A DNA stretch of 64,000 bases, from the NCBI RefSeq assembly GCF_029269745.1, contig NZ_JARJHT010000002.1, forward strand, positions 1-64,000. The letters are read 5' to 3'. The stretch is from Polluticoccus soli (GTDB lineage Bacteria > Bacteroidota > Bacteroidia > Chitinophagales > Chitinophagaceae). A model generated the notes under the pieces. That model saw only the letters and a list, made by a program, of their open reading frames with translations. It had not been told where the DNA came from and searched no databases. Made by a program: the position numbers and the translations under genes. Below are positions 46,621 to 54,728 of this stretch, in pieces (position 1 is the first letter of the stretch; every line of letters starts with the position of its first letter).

Positions 46621-48144
46621 ATGAAAAGAAAATTTTTTGCGGCTGCTGCATGTACCATGTTAGCGGCAACAATGCAGGCTCAACCACTTAACAACGCCCT
46701 CCTTACCTCGGGAAGTGCTACTGGCTGGATCAATGGACACATTAATATGGTGCCAGGCCCTTACAACAACAATTACGTGGTGGGTGCAGCGTGGAGCCAG
46801 ATCACCGTCGATTTTACGAAAAGTTTTAAGATCGATTTTAAAGCTATGATTCAACCGAGAGGACTAAATCTTGGAGAAGATGTTAACGACGGTTTTGTGG
46901 TGGTATTTGGCAGCAATATCAATAATACTATGGGGGGCACTACAGGTGGTGTTACTGGCAACGACATGGGATATTATTCCCCTGTGCCGGGTACGTCGCC
47001 AGATCTGGAAAGCAATTCGATCGGTGTCGAGTTTGACTTTGATGCTGATTATGATAATAGTACGCCACCGCAACTGGTGATGAACGATATCAATCAGGCC
47101 CACGTAATGATCGCGCGGAACGCTGATTTCAATAACGTATTGCAGCAGCCTATATTTGGCGTTTTTCCCCCAGCAAGAGCCATTTTGCCTAATGGGTCAG
47201 CATTGTATGACGCTAAAAAGCATGACTACCGAATTGAATGGAGCTGTGATATTCAGCATTTAACCATTTACCAGGATGGTCAGTACGTGGTAAACGCTAC
47301 CTTTAATCCTACTCTCGAATTTACAAACCCGGCGGCGGTGAAATGGGGTTTTACAGCTGCAAGGGATAATATTACCAATGCCCCCGGAGATCCAATCTTA
47401 GGTGCTGGTACCCAAATCACTATCTGGAATTGGGTGGTGCAGCAAAGTAACCAGTGCTTATCTTGTATCACGCAGTCGGCTGATTTGGATTTTTCTGCTA
47501 CTGTAGATTGCGATAACCCTACTAACAAATGTATCGTGAAGATAACACCATCGTGGCAGTTAGCGCCAGGCTATATCTGGCAAAACACCCGCATTGACCT
47601 AGGCGATGGTACACCGTGGTTTTTACTAACGCCACTAAATATAGCATCTCCGACGACATTTTCACACACCTATGTCAATCCCGGGACTTATACCATAACT
47701 ATGCGCGCTAACGCTGCATATCCCATAGAAGGAACAGACCCCGAATGTGATGAAATTATTACAGTCACTTTTTACCGACCTGATTGTGCATTTATGGTTG
47801 CCAATGACGAATGGCATTCTGGCTGGTCTGATGCGCAGCAGAAGATGACCGACGGTAATGAGATATACAATGAAGAAAATCAATTTTCGGATATGGTTGA
47901 TTTGAAAAACGAGATACTGTTGTATCCGAACCCTACAAATGGGAAACTGAAAATAGAAACACGGCAACCATCCCGCGCAATTGTAATTGCCGATGTGACG
48001 GGGCGAACTGTATTTGGCGAAACCTACAAAGAAGCTAACTCGAGGACCGTTGATATGTCGACTTTCCCTGATGGTTTATACCTGGTCACCGTTACAGGCT
48101 CCGATGGAAAGCAATATAAGGATAAGATACAGTTAAGCAAGTAA
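46621..48144 (+). CDS. T9SS protein with L-type-lectin-like and PKD domains, paralogue B
   Basis: The 507-residue product has signal MKRKFFAAAACTMLAATMQA and the same domain order as the gene at 44966: lectin-like sandwich (PDLESNSIGVEFDFDADYDN, HDYRIEWSCDIQHLTIYQDG, NPAAVKWGFTAARDN), PKD-like segment (RIDLGDGTPWFLLTPLNI) and a type A sorting end (LLYPNPTNGKLKIETR, VTGRTVFGETYKEA). The lectin half is much more conserved between the two than the C-terminal part. Both are separate transcription units ended by strong terminators. Function as glycan binder is inferred. Confidence 0.88.
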   Translation: MKRKFFAAAACTMLAATMQAQPLNNALLTSGSATGWINGHINMVPGPYNNNYVVGAAWSQITVDFTKSFKIDFKAMIQPRGLNLGEDVNDGFVVVFGSNINNTMGGTTGGVTGNDMGYYSPVPGTSPDLESNSIGVEFDFDADYDNSTPPQLVMNDINQAHVMIARNADFNNVLQQPIFGVFPPARAILPNGSALYDAKKHDYRIEWSCDIQHLTIYQDGQYVVNATFNPTLEFTNPAAVKWGFTAARDNITNAPGDPILGAGTQITIWNWVVQQSNQCLSCITQSADLDFSATVDCDNPTNKCIVKITPSWQLAPGYIWQNTRIDLGDGTPWFLLTPLNIASPTTFSHTYVNPGTYTITMRANAAYPIEGTDPECDEIITVTFYRPDCAFMVANDEWHSGWSDAQQKMTDGNEIYNEENQFSDMVDLKNEILLYPNPTNGKLKIETRQPSRAIVIADVTGRTVFGETYKEANSRTVDMSTFPDGLYLVTVTGSDGKQYKDKIQLSK

Positions 48145-48150
48145 CAACTT

Positions 48151-48193
48151 GATTATATAAAAAGCCGCTCCTGGAGCGGCTTTTTATATAATC
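48151..48193 (+). terminator. Long perfect hairpin terminator of lectin paralogue B
   Basis: A perfect 20-bp stem (left arm 48151-48170, right arm 48174-48193) with a 3-nt loop, GC-rich at the top and ending in T5ATATAA. Confidence 0.85.
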
Positions 48194-48251
48194 TATTCTA
48201 TAATTTAATTTTATTTATTGGTATATTTTGCGTAAATTTGTAATAATAAAA

Positions 48252-48278
48252 CCTCGTCATTGCGAGGAACGAAGCAAC
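48252..48278. repeat. REP-like palindrome
   Basis: CCTCGTCATTGCGAGG followed by AACGAAGCAACC contains a short hairpin (CCTCG/CGAGG). This cgtcattgcgaggaacgaagc word is a widespread dispersed repeat in bacterial genomes, from general knowledge. Confidence 0.6.
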
Positions 48279-48282
48279 CACC

Positions 48283-49405
48283 ATGCCCTATTACAAAGCC
48301 CAGCACGAGGTATTTATCCGTGCCGTCATCCGCCATGGAGACCAGCACGGCCTATATCCAGGCATATCCCAAAGCAAAGAAAGAATGCGCTTATACCGCA
48401 GCCATCCGGCTGGCGAGACAACTACATATTAAAGAGCGCATAGCCGCCGCCATGGTGCAGCACGCACAGCAAGAACACCAAAGAGCGCAGGAGCGCGAAG
48501 AGCACAAGCGCAGGATGGCGGAAGAAGACACCCTGCAGAAACGTATCTGGCTAGCCAGGGTAGTGAGGGGACAAGTAATGAAGCAGCGGTACATGCAGTT
48601 CCGCGGCCGCACCATCCTCGTCCACGAAACCCTCAACCCGTTCATCATCCTCCGCGCCATAGAGCTCGACACCAGGTACGAATACGGCACCAATCCTAAG
48701 TCCATTCTCGACCGTCAGTTCGCCCGGCTGTATGAGCGCGCTATGCGGCCTGTGGGGCTTGCACTCATTAACCGGACATCCCCCCGTTGCAGCAGAGCTG
48801 TAACGGCCCCCTTCCAAGGGGGCATGGGAATAACCGGAAAAAACACCCAAAACGCCTCGAAAAAACTAACAACCGAGCGTAGCGAGCTCGTGAGAACCGC
48901 TAAAAAAGATATAAAAAAGCGAACAAATTCGAAGCGAATCATGCGCCCGGCAATGCATGTGGCCAGTAACATTCCGGTGGTTTGTAACAACATAAAAGGA
49001 CGCCCGGTTTGTACCTCAGCTGCGGTCATGCATCGGGCTGAAACCCATGTTGTCATTTTGAGCGAAGTGGAGTGTAGCTCACCCTCCGCTGTCATTCTGA
49101 GCGAAGTGGAGAGTAGCGAAACGCAGCGAAGAATCTGCCTAATCGGAGACACCGCTACATCCCGGCAGATTCTTCGCTGTGCTCAGAATGACAGCCTTGA
49201 TTGTGCAACCAGCGACACCACCGCATCCGAACAGATTCTTCGCTGTGCTCAGAATGACAGCCTTGATGGGAATGAAGGTCTTGATGGGACAACTAGCGAC
49301 ACCGCTGAATCCAGGCAGATTACCTTCGGTGAGAGAGTTCTTCGCTGTGCTCAGAATGACAGCTTTGGTGGGCGTTCAGAAAACGGCATTAGCAGTATGG
49401 CGTGA
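48283..49405 (+). pseudogene. Frameshifted terminase-small-subunit-like gene running into repeats
   Basis: The frame from ATG 48283 reads MPYYKAQHEVFIRAVIRHGDQ, then breaks; the reading continues in the +1 frame from near 48347 as TAYIQAYPKAKKECAYTAAI followed by RLARQLHIKERI. One surplus C near 48346 (CAGCACGG) explains the switch. This HGD..AY..AYP...A...A..L pattern is like the N-terminal domain of terminase small subunits kept as isolated genes in Bacteroidota (from memory, unverified). After about 48750 the frame enters repeat DNA (QILRCAQNDS-type translation of REP-like units), so the original C-terminus is lost. No other phage gene lies nearby. Confidence 0.5.
49049..49367. repeat. Cluster of REP-like repeats in both orientations
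   Basis: Direct copies TGTCATT(C/T)TGAGCGAAGTGG at 49050 and 49090 face inverted copies CTTCGCTGTGCTCAGAATGACAG at about 49171, 49238 and 49340. The last three belong to tandem units of about 65-110 bp that also share GACACC(G/A)C...ATCC. A large hairpin can form between GCGAAGAATCTGCC (49127-49140) and GGCAGATTCTTCGC (49164-49177). A further copy lies at 49653-49683. Confidence 0.85.
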
Positions 49406-49744
49406 AGAAAATCACTTGAACGCAGTGGCCGCAGTTAAAATTTTCAGTAGAGAAGTAAAGCCGGGGTATAGAAATGATGAAAGCAATTCATAAAGCGACA
49501 GTAAGCTTTTTTAACTGCAATGGAGTGAAAGAGATTTTTAGCCAATACTGCGTAAGCCTTGATCTTTCTTTGCTTCTTTCTTTGTATCAAGACAAAGAAA
49601 GAAGGGATGAATGAAGCGGCAACGCAACAACAAGCAACACCGCAGCACTTCGGGAGATTCTTCGCGATGCTCAGAATGACAGCAATAACGCACACGGCAC
49701 AGTTCTTTAACCATGACAAAAACAAAACACACTAACTTTATACA
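49406..49744. other. 339-bp non-coding region with a palindrome
   Basis: No gene is supported. It contains a 13-bp inverted repeat CTTCTTTCTTTGT / ACAAAGAAAGAAG at 49573-49604 with a 6-nt loop, a further REP-like copy (49653-49683), and the promoter of the next gene at its right end. Confidence 0.6.
49733..49740 (+). promoter_or_regulatory. Candidate -7 element for the NYN/LOTUS gene
   Basis: TAACTTTA ends 4 bases before ATG 49745, which would make the transcript almost leaderless. Confidence 0.35.
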
Positions 49745-50599
49745 ATGACCAATACCAACGAACTCCGCTTTGCAGTCCTCATCGACGCCGACAACGTGCC
49801 CTCGGGCAACCTGAAGGAGATGATGGAGGAGATAGCGAAATACGGTATCCCCACCTTCAAGCGCATATACGCCGACTGGACCAAACCCCACGTGGCCCGC
49901 TGGAAGGACCTGCTGCTGGAGCACGGCATCACCCCCATACAACAATACAGCTATACCACCGGCAAGAACGCCACCGACAGCGCCATGATCATTGACGCTA
50001 TGGATATACTCTACAGCGGCCGTGTAGACGGCTTCTGCATCATCAGCAGCGACAGCGACTTTACCCGCCTTGCACTGCGCCTGCGCGAAGCAGGTATGAA
50101 AGTGATAGGCATGGGGCAGAAGAAGACCCCGGCACCCTTTATAGCCGCCTGCGACAAGTTTGTGTACATAGAGATACTGAAACGCCGCAGCGAGAAACCC
50201 CAGCAAGACCTGGTGGTTGTAGGCACTGCCCAGCCAAAGCGAAAAACGGAGCAGCCACATCGCGAAGAAGCTGAGGAGGCAGACATCATCCGCAAGGTAG
50301 ACCAGGTGGTAATAGACCTTATATCCTCAACCATAGTAGACGTAGCCGGCGAGGACGGCTGGGCCTACCTCGGCGATGTGGGCAACCTGCTGGCCAAAAA
50401 ACAGCCCGATTTCGATGCCCGTAACTATGGCTTTAAAAAGCTGGTATTACTTATTAAAAGTATAGATGCGTTTGAGATAGACGAGCGTGCTTCAGACAAA
50501 GGCAGCCGCAACCTCAGGCATGTATACATCCGGCTGAAACCCGCGCCAGCAAAGCCTAAGCCCAGGCGTGGCGGGCGTAAAAAGAAGGAGGAACAATAG
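49745..50599 (+). CDS. NYN-domain protein with C-terminal OST-HTH/LOTUS domain
   Basis: The 284-residue protein has an N-terminal NYN (PIN-like) nuclease domain with the acidic sites FAVLIDADNVPSGN, ATDSAMIIDAMDILYSG and the signature CIISSDSDFTRLALRLREAG. From about residue 180, VIDLISSTIVDVAGEDGWAY, GDVGNLLAKKQPDF and KKLVLLIKSIDAF form an OST-HTH/LOTUS module, an RNA-binding winged helix. The C-terminus is very basic (KPRRGGRKKKEEQ). An RNA-processing or RNA-decay role is inferred from the two domains. It lies right of the repeat cluster and has no linked partner. Confidence 0.93.
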   Translation: MTNTNELRFAVLIDADNVPSGNLKEMMEEIAKYGIPTFKRIYADWTKPHVARWKDLLLEHGITPIQQYSYTTGKNATDSAMIIDAMDILYSGRVDGFCIISSDSDFTRLALRLREAGMKVIGMGQKKTPAPFIAACDKFVYIEILKRRSEKPQQDLVVVGTAQPKRKTEQPHREEAEEADIIRKVDQVVIDLISSTIVDVAGEDGWAYLGDVGNLLAKKQPDFDARNYGFKKLVLLIKSIDAFEIDERASDKGSRNLRHVYIRLKPAPAKPKPRRGGRKKKEEQ

Positions 50600-50622
50600 G
50601 GTTTCTTTAAGGTTTCTCTTCG

Positions 50623-50630
50623 TAACTTTA
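50623..50630 (+). promoter_or_regulatory. Candidate -7 element for the small T9SS gene
   Basis: TAACTTTA lies 19 bases before ATG 50650. Confidence 0.35.
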
Positions 50631-50649
50631 AGTAAACACCGGTACGACC

Positions 50650-50994
50650 ATGAAGAAATTATACTTATCTATATTGTTAATGTCGGGCGGCTTATTTGCC
50701 ATGGCCCAATCGGACAGCAAGCCGCAGGCCTCAGATATTCCTTATTCTGCTATTACGGAAGTAGCCATCGCCCCCAACCCCGCAAAGGATCATATAATGG
50801 TATCGCTGCCCCTGCCGGCCAGTGGCGCCAGCGACATCGTTGTCCAGGACATGCTGGGTCGTCGTTTGGGCGTGTACCACACCACCAGCCAGGAGACAAA
50901 GCTAAACATCTCCCAGTGGCACGAAGGGGTGTACCTGCTCTCTGCCAATACCAAAGACGGAATGGTCACCAAGCGCTTCATAAAAGCGAACTAA
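50650..50994 (+). CDS. Small T9SS type A sorting-domain protein
   Basis: The 114-residue protein has a signal peptide (MKKLYLSILLMSGGLFAMAQ) and little more than a sorting domain: VAIAPNPAKDHIMVSLPLPA, IVVQDMLGRRLGVYHTT and the end of the YLLSANTKDGMVTKRFIKAN type. Between the signal and the sorting domain are only about 15 residues, so the protein is essentially an export tag without cargo. Confidence 0.85.
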   Translation: MKKLYLSILLMSGGLFAMAQSDSKPQASDIPYSAITEVAIAPNPAKDHIMVSLPLPASGASDIVVQDMLGRRLGVYHTTSQETKLNISQWHEGVYLLSANTKDGMVTKRFIKAN

Positions 50995-51004
50995 TAAAAA
51001 AAAC

Positions 51005-51030
51005 TAAAGGCTGCCAATTGGCAGCCTTTA
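51005..51030. terminator. Terminator between convergent genes
   Basis: TAAAGGCTGCCA pairs with TGGCAGCCTTTA across a 2-nt centre (a 26-bp palindrome); U- and A-rich flanks suit termination of both the small T9SS gene and the glutamate dehydrogenase gene. Confidence 0.85.
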
Positions 51031-51054
51031 TATATATAGTTCTTAATGTAACTA

Positions 51055-52494
51055 CTATGGGAAGATACCCAGTTCTTCGTAAGCAACGCCCACTTTGTTG
51101 ATGGCAACGATGAAGGCAGCAGTACGCATATCCGTTAAGTTGTGTTGCATCATTGCTTCGCGGATCTCGTGGAAAGAACCGATCATGGTATCTTCAAGGC
51201 CAGAGTAAACCAGGTCAACCTCGTCCGGTCCGTGCAGCAGCTGGCGACGTTCGATGTCGGTTACCGATTTGCCGGTCAGGCTTTCAACTGTAGCCAGGAT
51301 AGAATTGTTCTGGTTTTCGCTGAAGCGTTTGTCCATACGGCCGAAACGTACGTGGCTCAGGTTTTTCAGCCACTCGAAGTATGATACGGTAACACCACCT
51401 GCGTTCAGGTACATGTCCGGAATGATGATAGCGCCTTTAGCCAGCAGTACTTCGTCAGCTTCAGGAGTCAGTGGTCCGTTAGCACCTTCACCGATGATCT
51501 TAGCTTTGATACGATCAGCGTTAGAAGAGTTGATAACGTTCTCAAGCGCAGCAGGGATCAGGATATCGCAATCTTGTTCCAGCGTTTCGAGGCTGTTCTT
51601 GATATCGGTAGCACCAGGGAAGCCAAGGATAGAACCTGTAGCCTTACGGTGAGCAACTACTTTCTCCAGGTCAAGACCTTTAGGATCGTAGATACCGCCT
51701 TCGTATTCTGCCAGGCCTACGATGATAGCACCACCTTCGTAGAAGAATTTAGCAGCGTGGTAACCTACGTTACCCAGGCCCTGTACGATAACGCGTTTGC
51801 CGGCAATACCAGGAGTCAGACCCACGCGCTTCATGTCGTCGGCAACGTTACATTGCTCGCGAACACCGTAGAATACGCCAAGACCTGTAGCTTCAGTACG
51901 GCCACGAACACCGCCCTGGCTAACTGGTTTACCAGTTACGCAACCAAGTGCGTTCACATCGCCTGGTTTCAGCGAAGCGTATGTATCAGCGATCCAGCTC
52001 ATTTCGCGAGCGCCTGTACCATAGTCTGGTGCAGGTACGTCGATGCCGGCGCCTATGAAGTTCTTCTTAACGAGTTCTGAAGCATAACGGCGGGTGATCT
52101 TTTCCAGTTCGAACGGAGTGTAGTTCTTAGGGTTGATCTTGATACCGCCTTTAGCACCACCAAATGGTACGTTTACGATAGCGCATTTGTAGGTCATCAG
52201 GGCAGCAAGCGCCATCACTTCGTCCTGGTTAACATCCATGCTATAACGGATACCACCTTTACAAGGCAGTTTGTGGTGCGAGTGCTGTACGCGGAATGCT
52301 TCAATTACTTCTACCTTGTCGCCAATGCGCACAGGGAATTTCATTTGGTATATAGAGTTGCAGGCTTTGATCTGCTCCAGTATACCTTTTTCGAAACGAG
52401 TGTAAGTAGAGGCCTTGTCGAAGTTACGTTCAACGCCCTGGAAGAAGCTGTAGTGTTGTGCTTTAGCAGCCTTGGCAGTTGCTGTTTCTACCAT
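51055..52494 (-). CDS. Glutamate dehydrogenase (Glu/Leu/Phe/Val dehydrogenase family)
   Basis: The 479-residue enzyme has the substrate-site [13 protein letters not shown] (catalytic Lys), [20 protein letters not shown], the [20 protein letters not shown] stretch and a Rossmann [10 protein letters not shown] for NAD(P). It interconverts glutamate and 2-oxoglutarate plus ammonia in the cytosol. It lies 31 bp after the ccmD gene on the same strand; whether it has its own promoter is unclear, but it ends with a strong terminator. Confidence 0.93.
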   Translation of the reverse strand: MVETATAKAAKAQHYSFFQGVERNFDKASTYTRFEKGILEQIKACNSIYQMKFPVRIGDKVEVIEAFRVQHSHHKLPCKGGIRYSMDVNQDEVMALAALMTYKCAIVNVPFGGAKGGIKINPKNYTPFELEKITRRYASELVKKNFIGAGIDVPAPDYGTGAREMSWIADTYASLKPGDVNALGCVTGKPVSQGGVRGRTEATGLGVFYGVREQCNVADDMKRVGLTPGIAGKRVIVQGLGNVGYHAAKFFYEGGAIIVGLAEYEGGIYDPKGLDLEKVVAHRKATGSILGFPGATDIKNSLETLEQDCDILIPAALENVINSSNADRIKAKIIGEGANGPLTPEADEVLLAKGAIIIPDMYLNAGGVTVSYFEWLKNLSHVRFGRMDKRFSENQNNSILATVESLTGKSVTDIERRQLLHGPDEVDLVYSGLEDTMIGSFHEIREAMMQHNLTDMRTAAFIVAINKVGVAYEELGIFP

Positions 52495-52525
52495 AATGAG
52501 TTTAAATTAAAGAATAGGAATTTGA

Positions 52526-52732
52526 TTAACTGTTTTTCTCAATCTTCGTGATCTTTCGGTCGAGGCGCACAAGGTACGCAACGATCCCGGCAAAGATAGT
52601 GGCTAATACTAAAACCACAACGTATATTTTGCCGTTCGAGCGCATTGCATCAGCCATTTCCGGTTGAGTTTCTTGAGCTTGTGCAAACGCTGCAATAAAG
52701 AGTAATATGAACGATAAAGCTGCTTTACGCAT
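52526..52732 (-). CDS. ccmD: CcmD-like heme-exporter accessory protein
   Basis: The 68-residue protein has a hydrophobic leader (MRKAALSFILLFIAAFAQAQ) and a single membrane span KIYVVVLVLATIFAGIVAYL followed by a basic RLDRKITKIEKNS tail, the layout of CcmD. It starts 2 bp after the ccmC stop, so the two are co-translated. CcmD helps release heme-loaded CcmE from CcmABC. Confidence 0.8.
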   Translation of the reverse strand: MRKAALSFILLFIAAFAQAQETQPEMADAMRSNGKIYVVVLVLATIFAGIVAYLVRLDRKITKIEKNS

Positions 52733-52734
52733 TA

Positions 52735-53415
52735 CTATTTGTTTGTTGTGTGAAAGTCGTTGTCGCGCTTATGTGTTATCAGGTGCAGACGAATAGAAAG
52801 GGTAGTCATCCACAGTCCCACCAGGAACCAGCCGATAACGGCAGGGTAGAACACCATACGCATCTTACTGTCCAGGTCGTAGCTGTTGAAGCCGGGGTTG
52901 CCACCATTGCCGGGGTGCAGCGAGTCAACCATGCGTGGCAGTATCCACAGCAGCGGTATCATCAGGGCATAGGCAAAGACATTGTATACGGAGCTGAGTC
53001 TTGCACGTTTCTCTTCGTCCTTCATACCGCCGCGCAGTATCAGGTAGGCGAAGTAGATGAGCATGCAGATGGCGGTGCCAAGTTGTTTGGGATCGTTGCT
53101 CCAGGGTTCCCCCCAGCTGTAGTTGGCCCATTCCATACCAGTAAGCATACCGAGTATGCTAAACAGGATTCCGACCTTGGTAAACTCTGCAGAGTAGATG
53201 TCGTGTTCGAGGTTGCCGCTACGCAGGTATTTCACTGCATATACTACCGCGCAGGTAAAGAGCAGTATCATACCAAACCACATAGGTACGTGGAAGTATA
53301 AGTTGCGGATGGTCTCGTTGATAATATGCTGCCTCGGTACGGGCATGAGAAGGCCGCCTATCACTGCGTAGGCAACCAATATAACGCTAAGAACTTTCCA
53401 CCAGGAACGGCGCAT
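52735..53415 (-). CDS. ccmC: Heme-handling CcmC/CcsA-type cytochrome c biogenesis protein
   Basis: The 226-residue protein has six hydrophobic segments. The tryptophan-rich heme motif is visible as YSWGEPWSNDPKQLGTAICM, a variant of the WGxxWxWD signature, with flanking His residues in NLYFHVPMWFGM and LHLITHK as candidate heme ligands. It attaches heme to CcmE in cytochrome c maturation System I. TACCTTTG lies 20 bases upstream, on the minus strand. Confidence 0.9.
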   Translation of the reverse strand: MRRSWWKVLSVILVAYAVIGGLLMPVPRQHIINETIRNLYFHVPMWFGMILLFTCAVVYAVKYLRSGNLEHDIYSAEFTKVGILFSILGMLTGMEWANYSWGEPWSNDPKQLGTAICMLIYFAYLILRGGMKDEEKRARLSSVYNVFAYALMIPLLWILPRMVDSLHPGNGGNPGFNSYDLDSKMRMVFYPAVIGWFLVGLWMTTLSIRLHLITHKRDNDFHTTNK

Positions 53416-53435
53416 GAGGTCTTAAAAAATTTTGG

Positions 53436-53443
53436 CAAAGGTA
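53436..53443 (-). promoter_or_regulatory. -7 promoter element for ccmC
   Basis: TACCTTTG on the minus strand matches TAnnTTTG exactly, 20 bases before the start. Confidence 0.4.
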
Positions 53444-53507
53444 GGTGGAATGGGTCAATATCTCAACCAAACAAAACTGAATGCGGATTATATGACGATG
53501 ACATGCA

Positions 53508-54164
53508 TCATTCCTGCCACAGGAACGGGAATAGTATTATTCCTAAAGCAACCACCAGGAGGTCGAGTAGTAATAATACCATAGCAAGATTTCCCCAGCC
53601 GGTCTGGTACACGGGAGCAATGGCTTTTATTGCCAGCTGGCTCAGCATCATCAGCATCGGCGTCACTAACGGAAAACCTAGTATGGCCATAAGTGCGGCA
53701 TTCTGATTAGCGCGTGCTGCGATAGCAGATAAAAAAGTAAATACAACTGAAAGACTGATGCTTCCGATGGCTGTGATGAGCACAAACAGTCCTGTTTGTA
53801 TAATAGGATTCCCCAATAGGGTATTAAACAACAGAAGGCTCACAAGGCTCATTGCTAATAGCAGTATTGTACTATATATCATCTTTGCCATCATGAATGT
53901 TGACGGCTTAACTATGGTGAAGTAGTAGCGGAAGCGCGCTTGTGGTTCTTGTAGAAAACTTTTGGCGACAGCGTTGGTTGCTACGAAGAGTTGTGTGATC
54001 CAGAACAACGCATTCCAAACACGTGTTTCTGGTTGGCCGCTCATGGTGTACACGACGAAAACAGTGCAACCAACGTATAGCAACACACCAAATAGTGTAT
54101 GTTTTTGACGCCACTCAATAAGAATATCCTTGCGAATTAGAGAAAGTAAATTGCCCTGAAACAT
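53508..54164 (-). CDS. ccmB: Heme exporter CcmB-type ABC permease
   Basis: The 218-residue protein starts LIRKDILIEWRQKHTLFG after a short N-terminal helix and has six hydrophobic spans typical of CcmB (GCTVFVVYTM, WITQLFVATNAVAKSFL, MAKMIYSTILLLAMSLVSLL, ITAIGSISLSVVFTFLS). It partners CcmA ATPase, which is not in this window, to drive CcmE release. A 92-bp gap and its own -7 element at 54172 separate it from ccmC. Confidence 0.87.
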   Translation of the reverse strand: MFQGNLLSLIRKDILIEWRQKHTLFGVLLYVGCTVFVVYTMSGQPETRVWNALFWITQLFVATNAVAKSFLQEPQARFRYYFTIVKPSTFMMAKMIYSTILLLAMSLVSLLLFNTLLGNPIIQTGLFVLITAIGSISLSVVFTFLSAIAARANQNAALMAILGFPLVTPMLMMLSQLAIKAIAPVYQTGWGNLAMVLLLLDLLVVALGIILFPFLWQE

Positions 54165-54171
54165 GCGACAG

Positions 54172-54179
54172 CAAAGGTA
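54172..54179 (-). promoter_or_regulatory. -7 promoter element for ccmB
   Basis: TACCTTTG on the minus strand matches TAnnTTTG exactly and is the same octamer as at ccmC; it lies only 7 bases before the ATG. Confidence 0.4.
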
Positions 54180-54228
54180 TACACAAATGCTTAAGACAAA
54201 TAACAGAAATTTTTTTTTAAAACAGTGC

Positions 54229-54258
54229 TTGGAAATAATGTTTCCCGCTCTATCTTTG
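54229..54258 (+). promoter_or_regulatory. Promoter of the tRNA genes
   Basis: TTGG (54229-54232), an 18-bp spacer and TATCTTTG (54251-54258) match the -33/-7 arrangement, 25 bases upstream of tRNA-Gly. Confidence 0.5.
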
Positions 54259-54283
54259 CGGTCACAAAGTTCTTAACACACAA

Positions 54284-54356
54284 GCGGAAGTAGCTCAGTT
54301 GGTAGAGCATCACCTTGCCAAGGTGAGGGTCGCGGGTTCGAGTCTCGTCTTCCGCT
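54284..54356 (+). tRNA. tRNA-Gly (GCC)
   Basis: A 73-nt cloverleaf: acceptor GCGGAAG / CTTCCGC, D arm with AGCTCAGTTGGTAGAGC, anticodon stem CACCT with loop TTGCCAA (anticodon GCC), T arm GGGTTCGAGTC. The 3' CCA is not encoded. Confidence 0.97.
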
Positions 54357-54361
54357 CTTTG

Positions 54362-54394
54362 AAAATTCCAAACCATTTCGGTTTGGAATTTTTT
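54362..54394 (+). terminator. Terminator after tRNA-Gly
   Basis: A 13-bp stem (AAAATTCCAAACC / GGTTTGGAATTTT) with loop ATTTC, followed by TT. It suggests tRNA-Gly and tRNA-Leu are largely separate transcripts. Confidence 0.75.
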
Positions 54395-54427
54395 GTTTAA
54401 GCTTGTTTAGGCTAACTTGCCTAAGGC

Positions 54428-54513
54428 GCCCTGGTGGCGGAACTGGTAGACGCGCAGGACTTAAAATCCTGTTTGCCGCAAGGCGAGTACGGGTTCGATT
54501 CCCGTCTGGGGCA
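54428..54513 (+). tRNA. tRNA-Leu (TAA)
   Basis: An 86-nt class II tRNA: acceptor GCCCTGG / CTGGGGC (with two G-U pairs), anticodon stem CAGGA / TCCTG with loop CTTAAAA (anticodon TAA), long variable arm, T arm GGGTTCGATTCCC. CCA is not encoded. Confidence 0.96.
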
Positions 54514-54521
54514 CACCTCAC

Positions 54522-54550
54522 AACCTCTTACGAATTGTAAGAGGTTTGTC
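54522..54550 (+). terminator. Terminator after tRNA-Leu
   Basis: A 10-bp stem (AACCTCTTAC / GTAAGAGGTT) with loop GAATT is followed by a short T-rich tail. Confidence 0.6.
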
Positions 54551-54656
54551 ATTTATACAAATCACCCAAACCGCTGAAAACATTGCCACGTCTTATTTTC
54601 AGAATATTTGTCATGAAAAAGGTAATATAAAAAATAAAACTTCTGTGACAAAATTC

Positions 54657-54689
54657 TTTGCAATTTCTTAACAGGAATCTCTATCTTTG
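54657..54689 (+). promoter_or_regulatory. Promoter of the M43 protease gene
   Basis: TTTG (54657-54660), a 21-bp spacer and TATCTTTG (54682-54689) match the Bacteroidota promoter pattern; the leader is about 35 nt. Confidence 0.5.
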
Positions 54690-54728
54690 AAACCACAGTT
54701 TTTCAATTGATTTTTCAATAATTAAAAA

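Noticed and set aside
48750-49405. Continuation of the terminase-like frame as a real protein
   Set aside because: The frame translates REP-like repeats (QILRCAQNDS type), a known source of spurious proteins.
54191-54521. Minus-strand frames over the tRNA genes
   Set aside because: They cover the two tRNAs and their terminator and have no domain.
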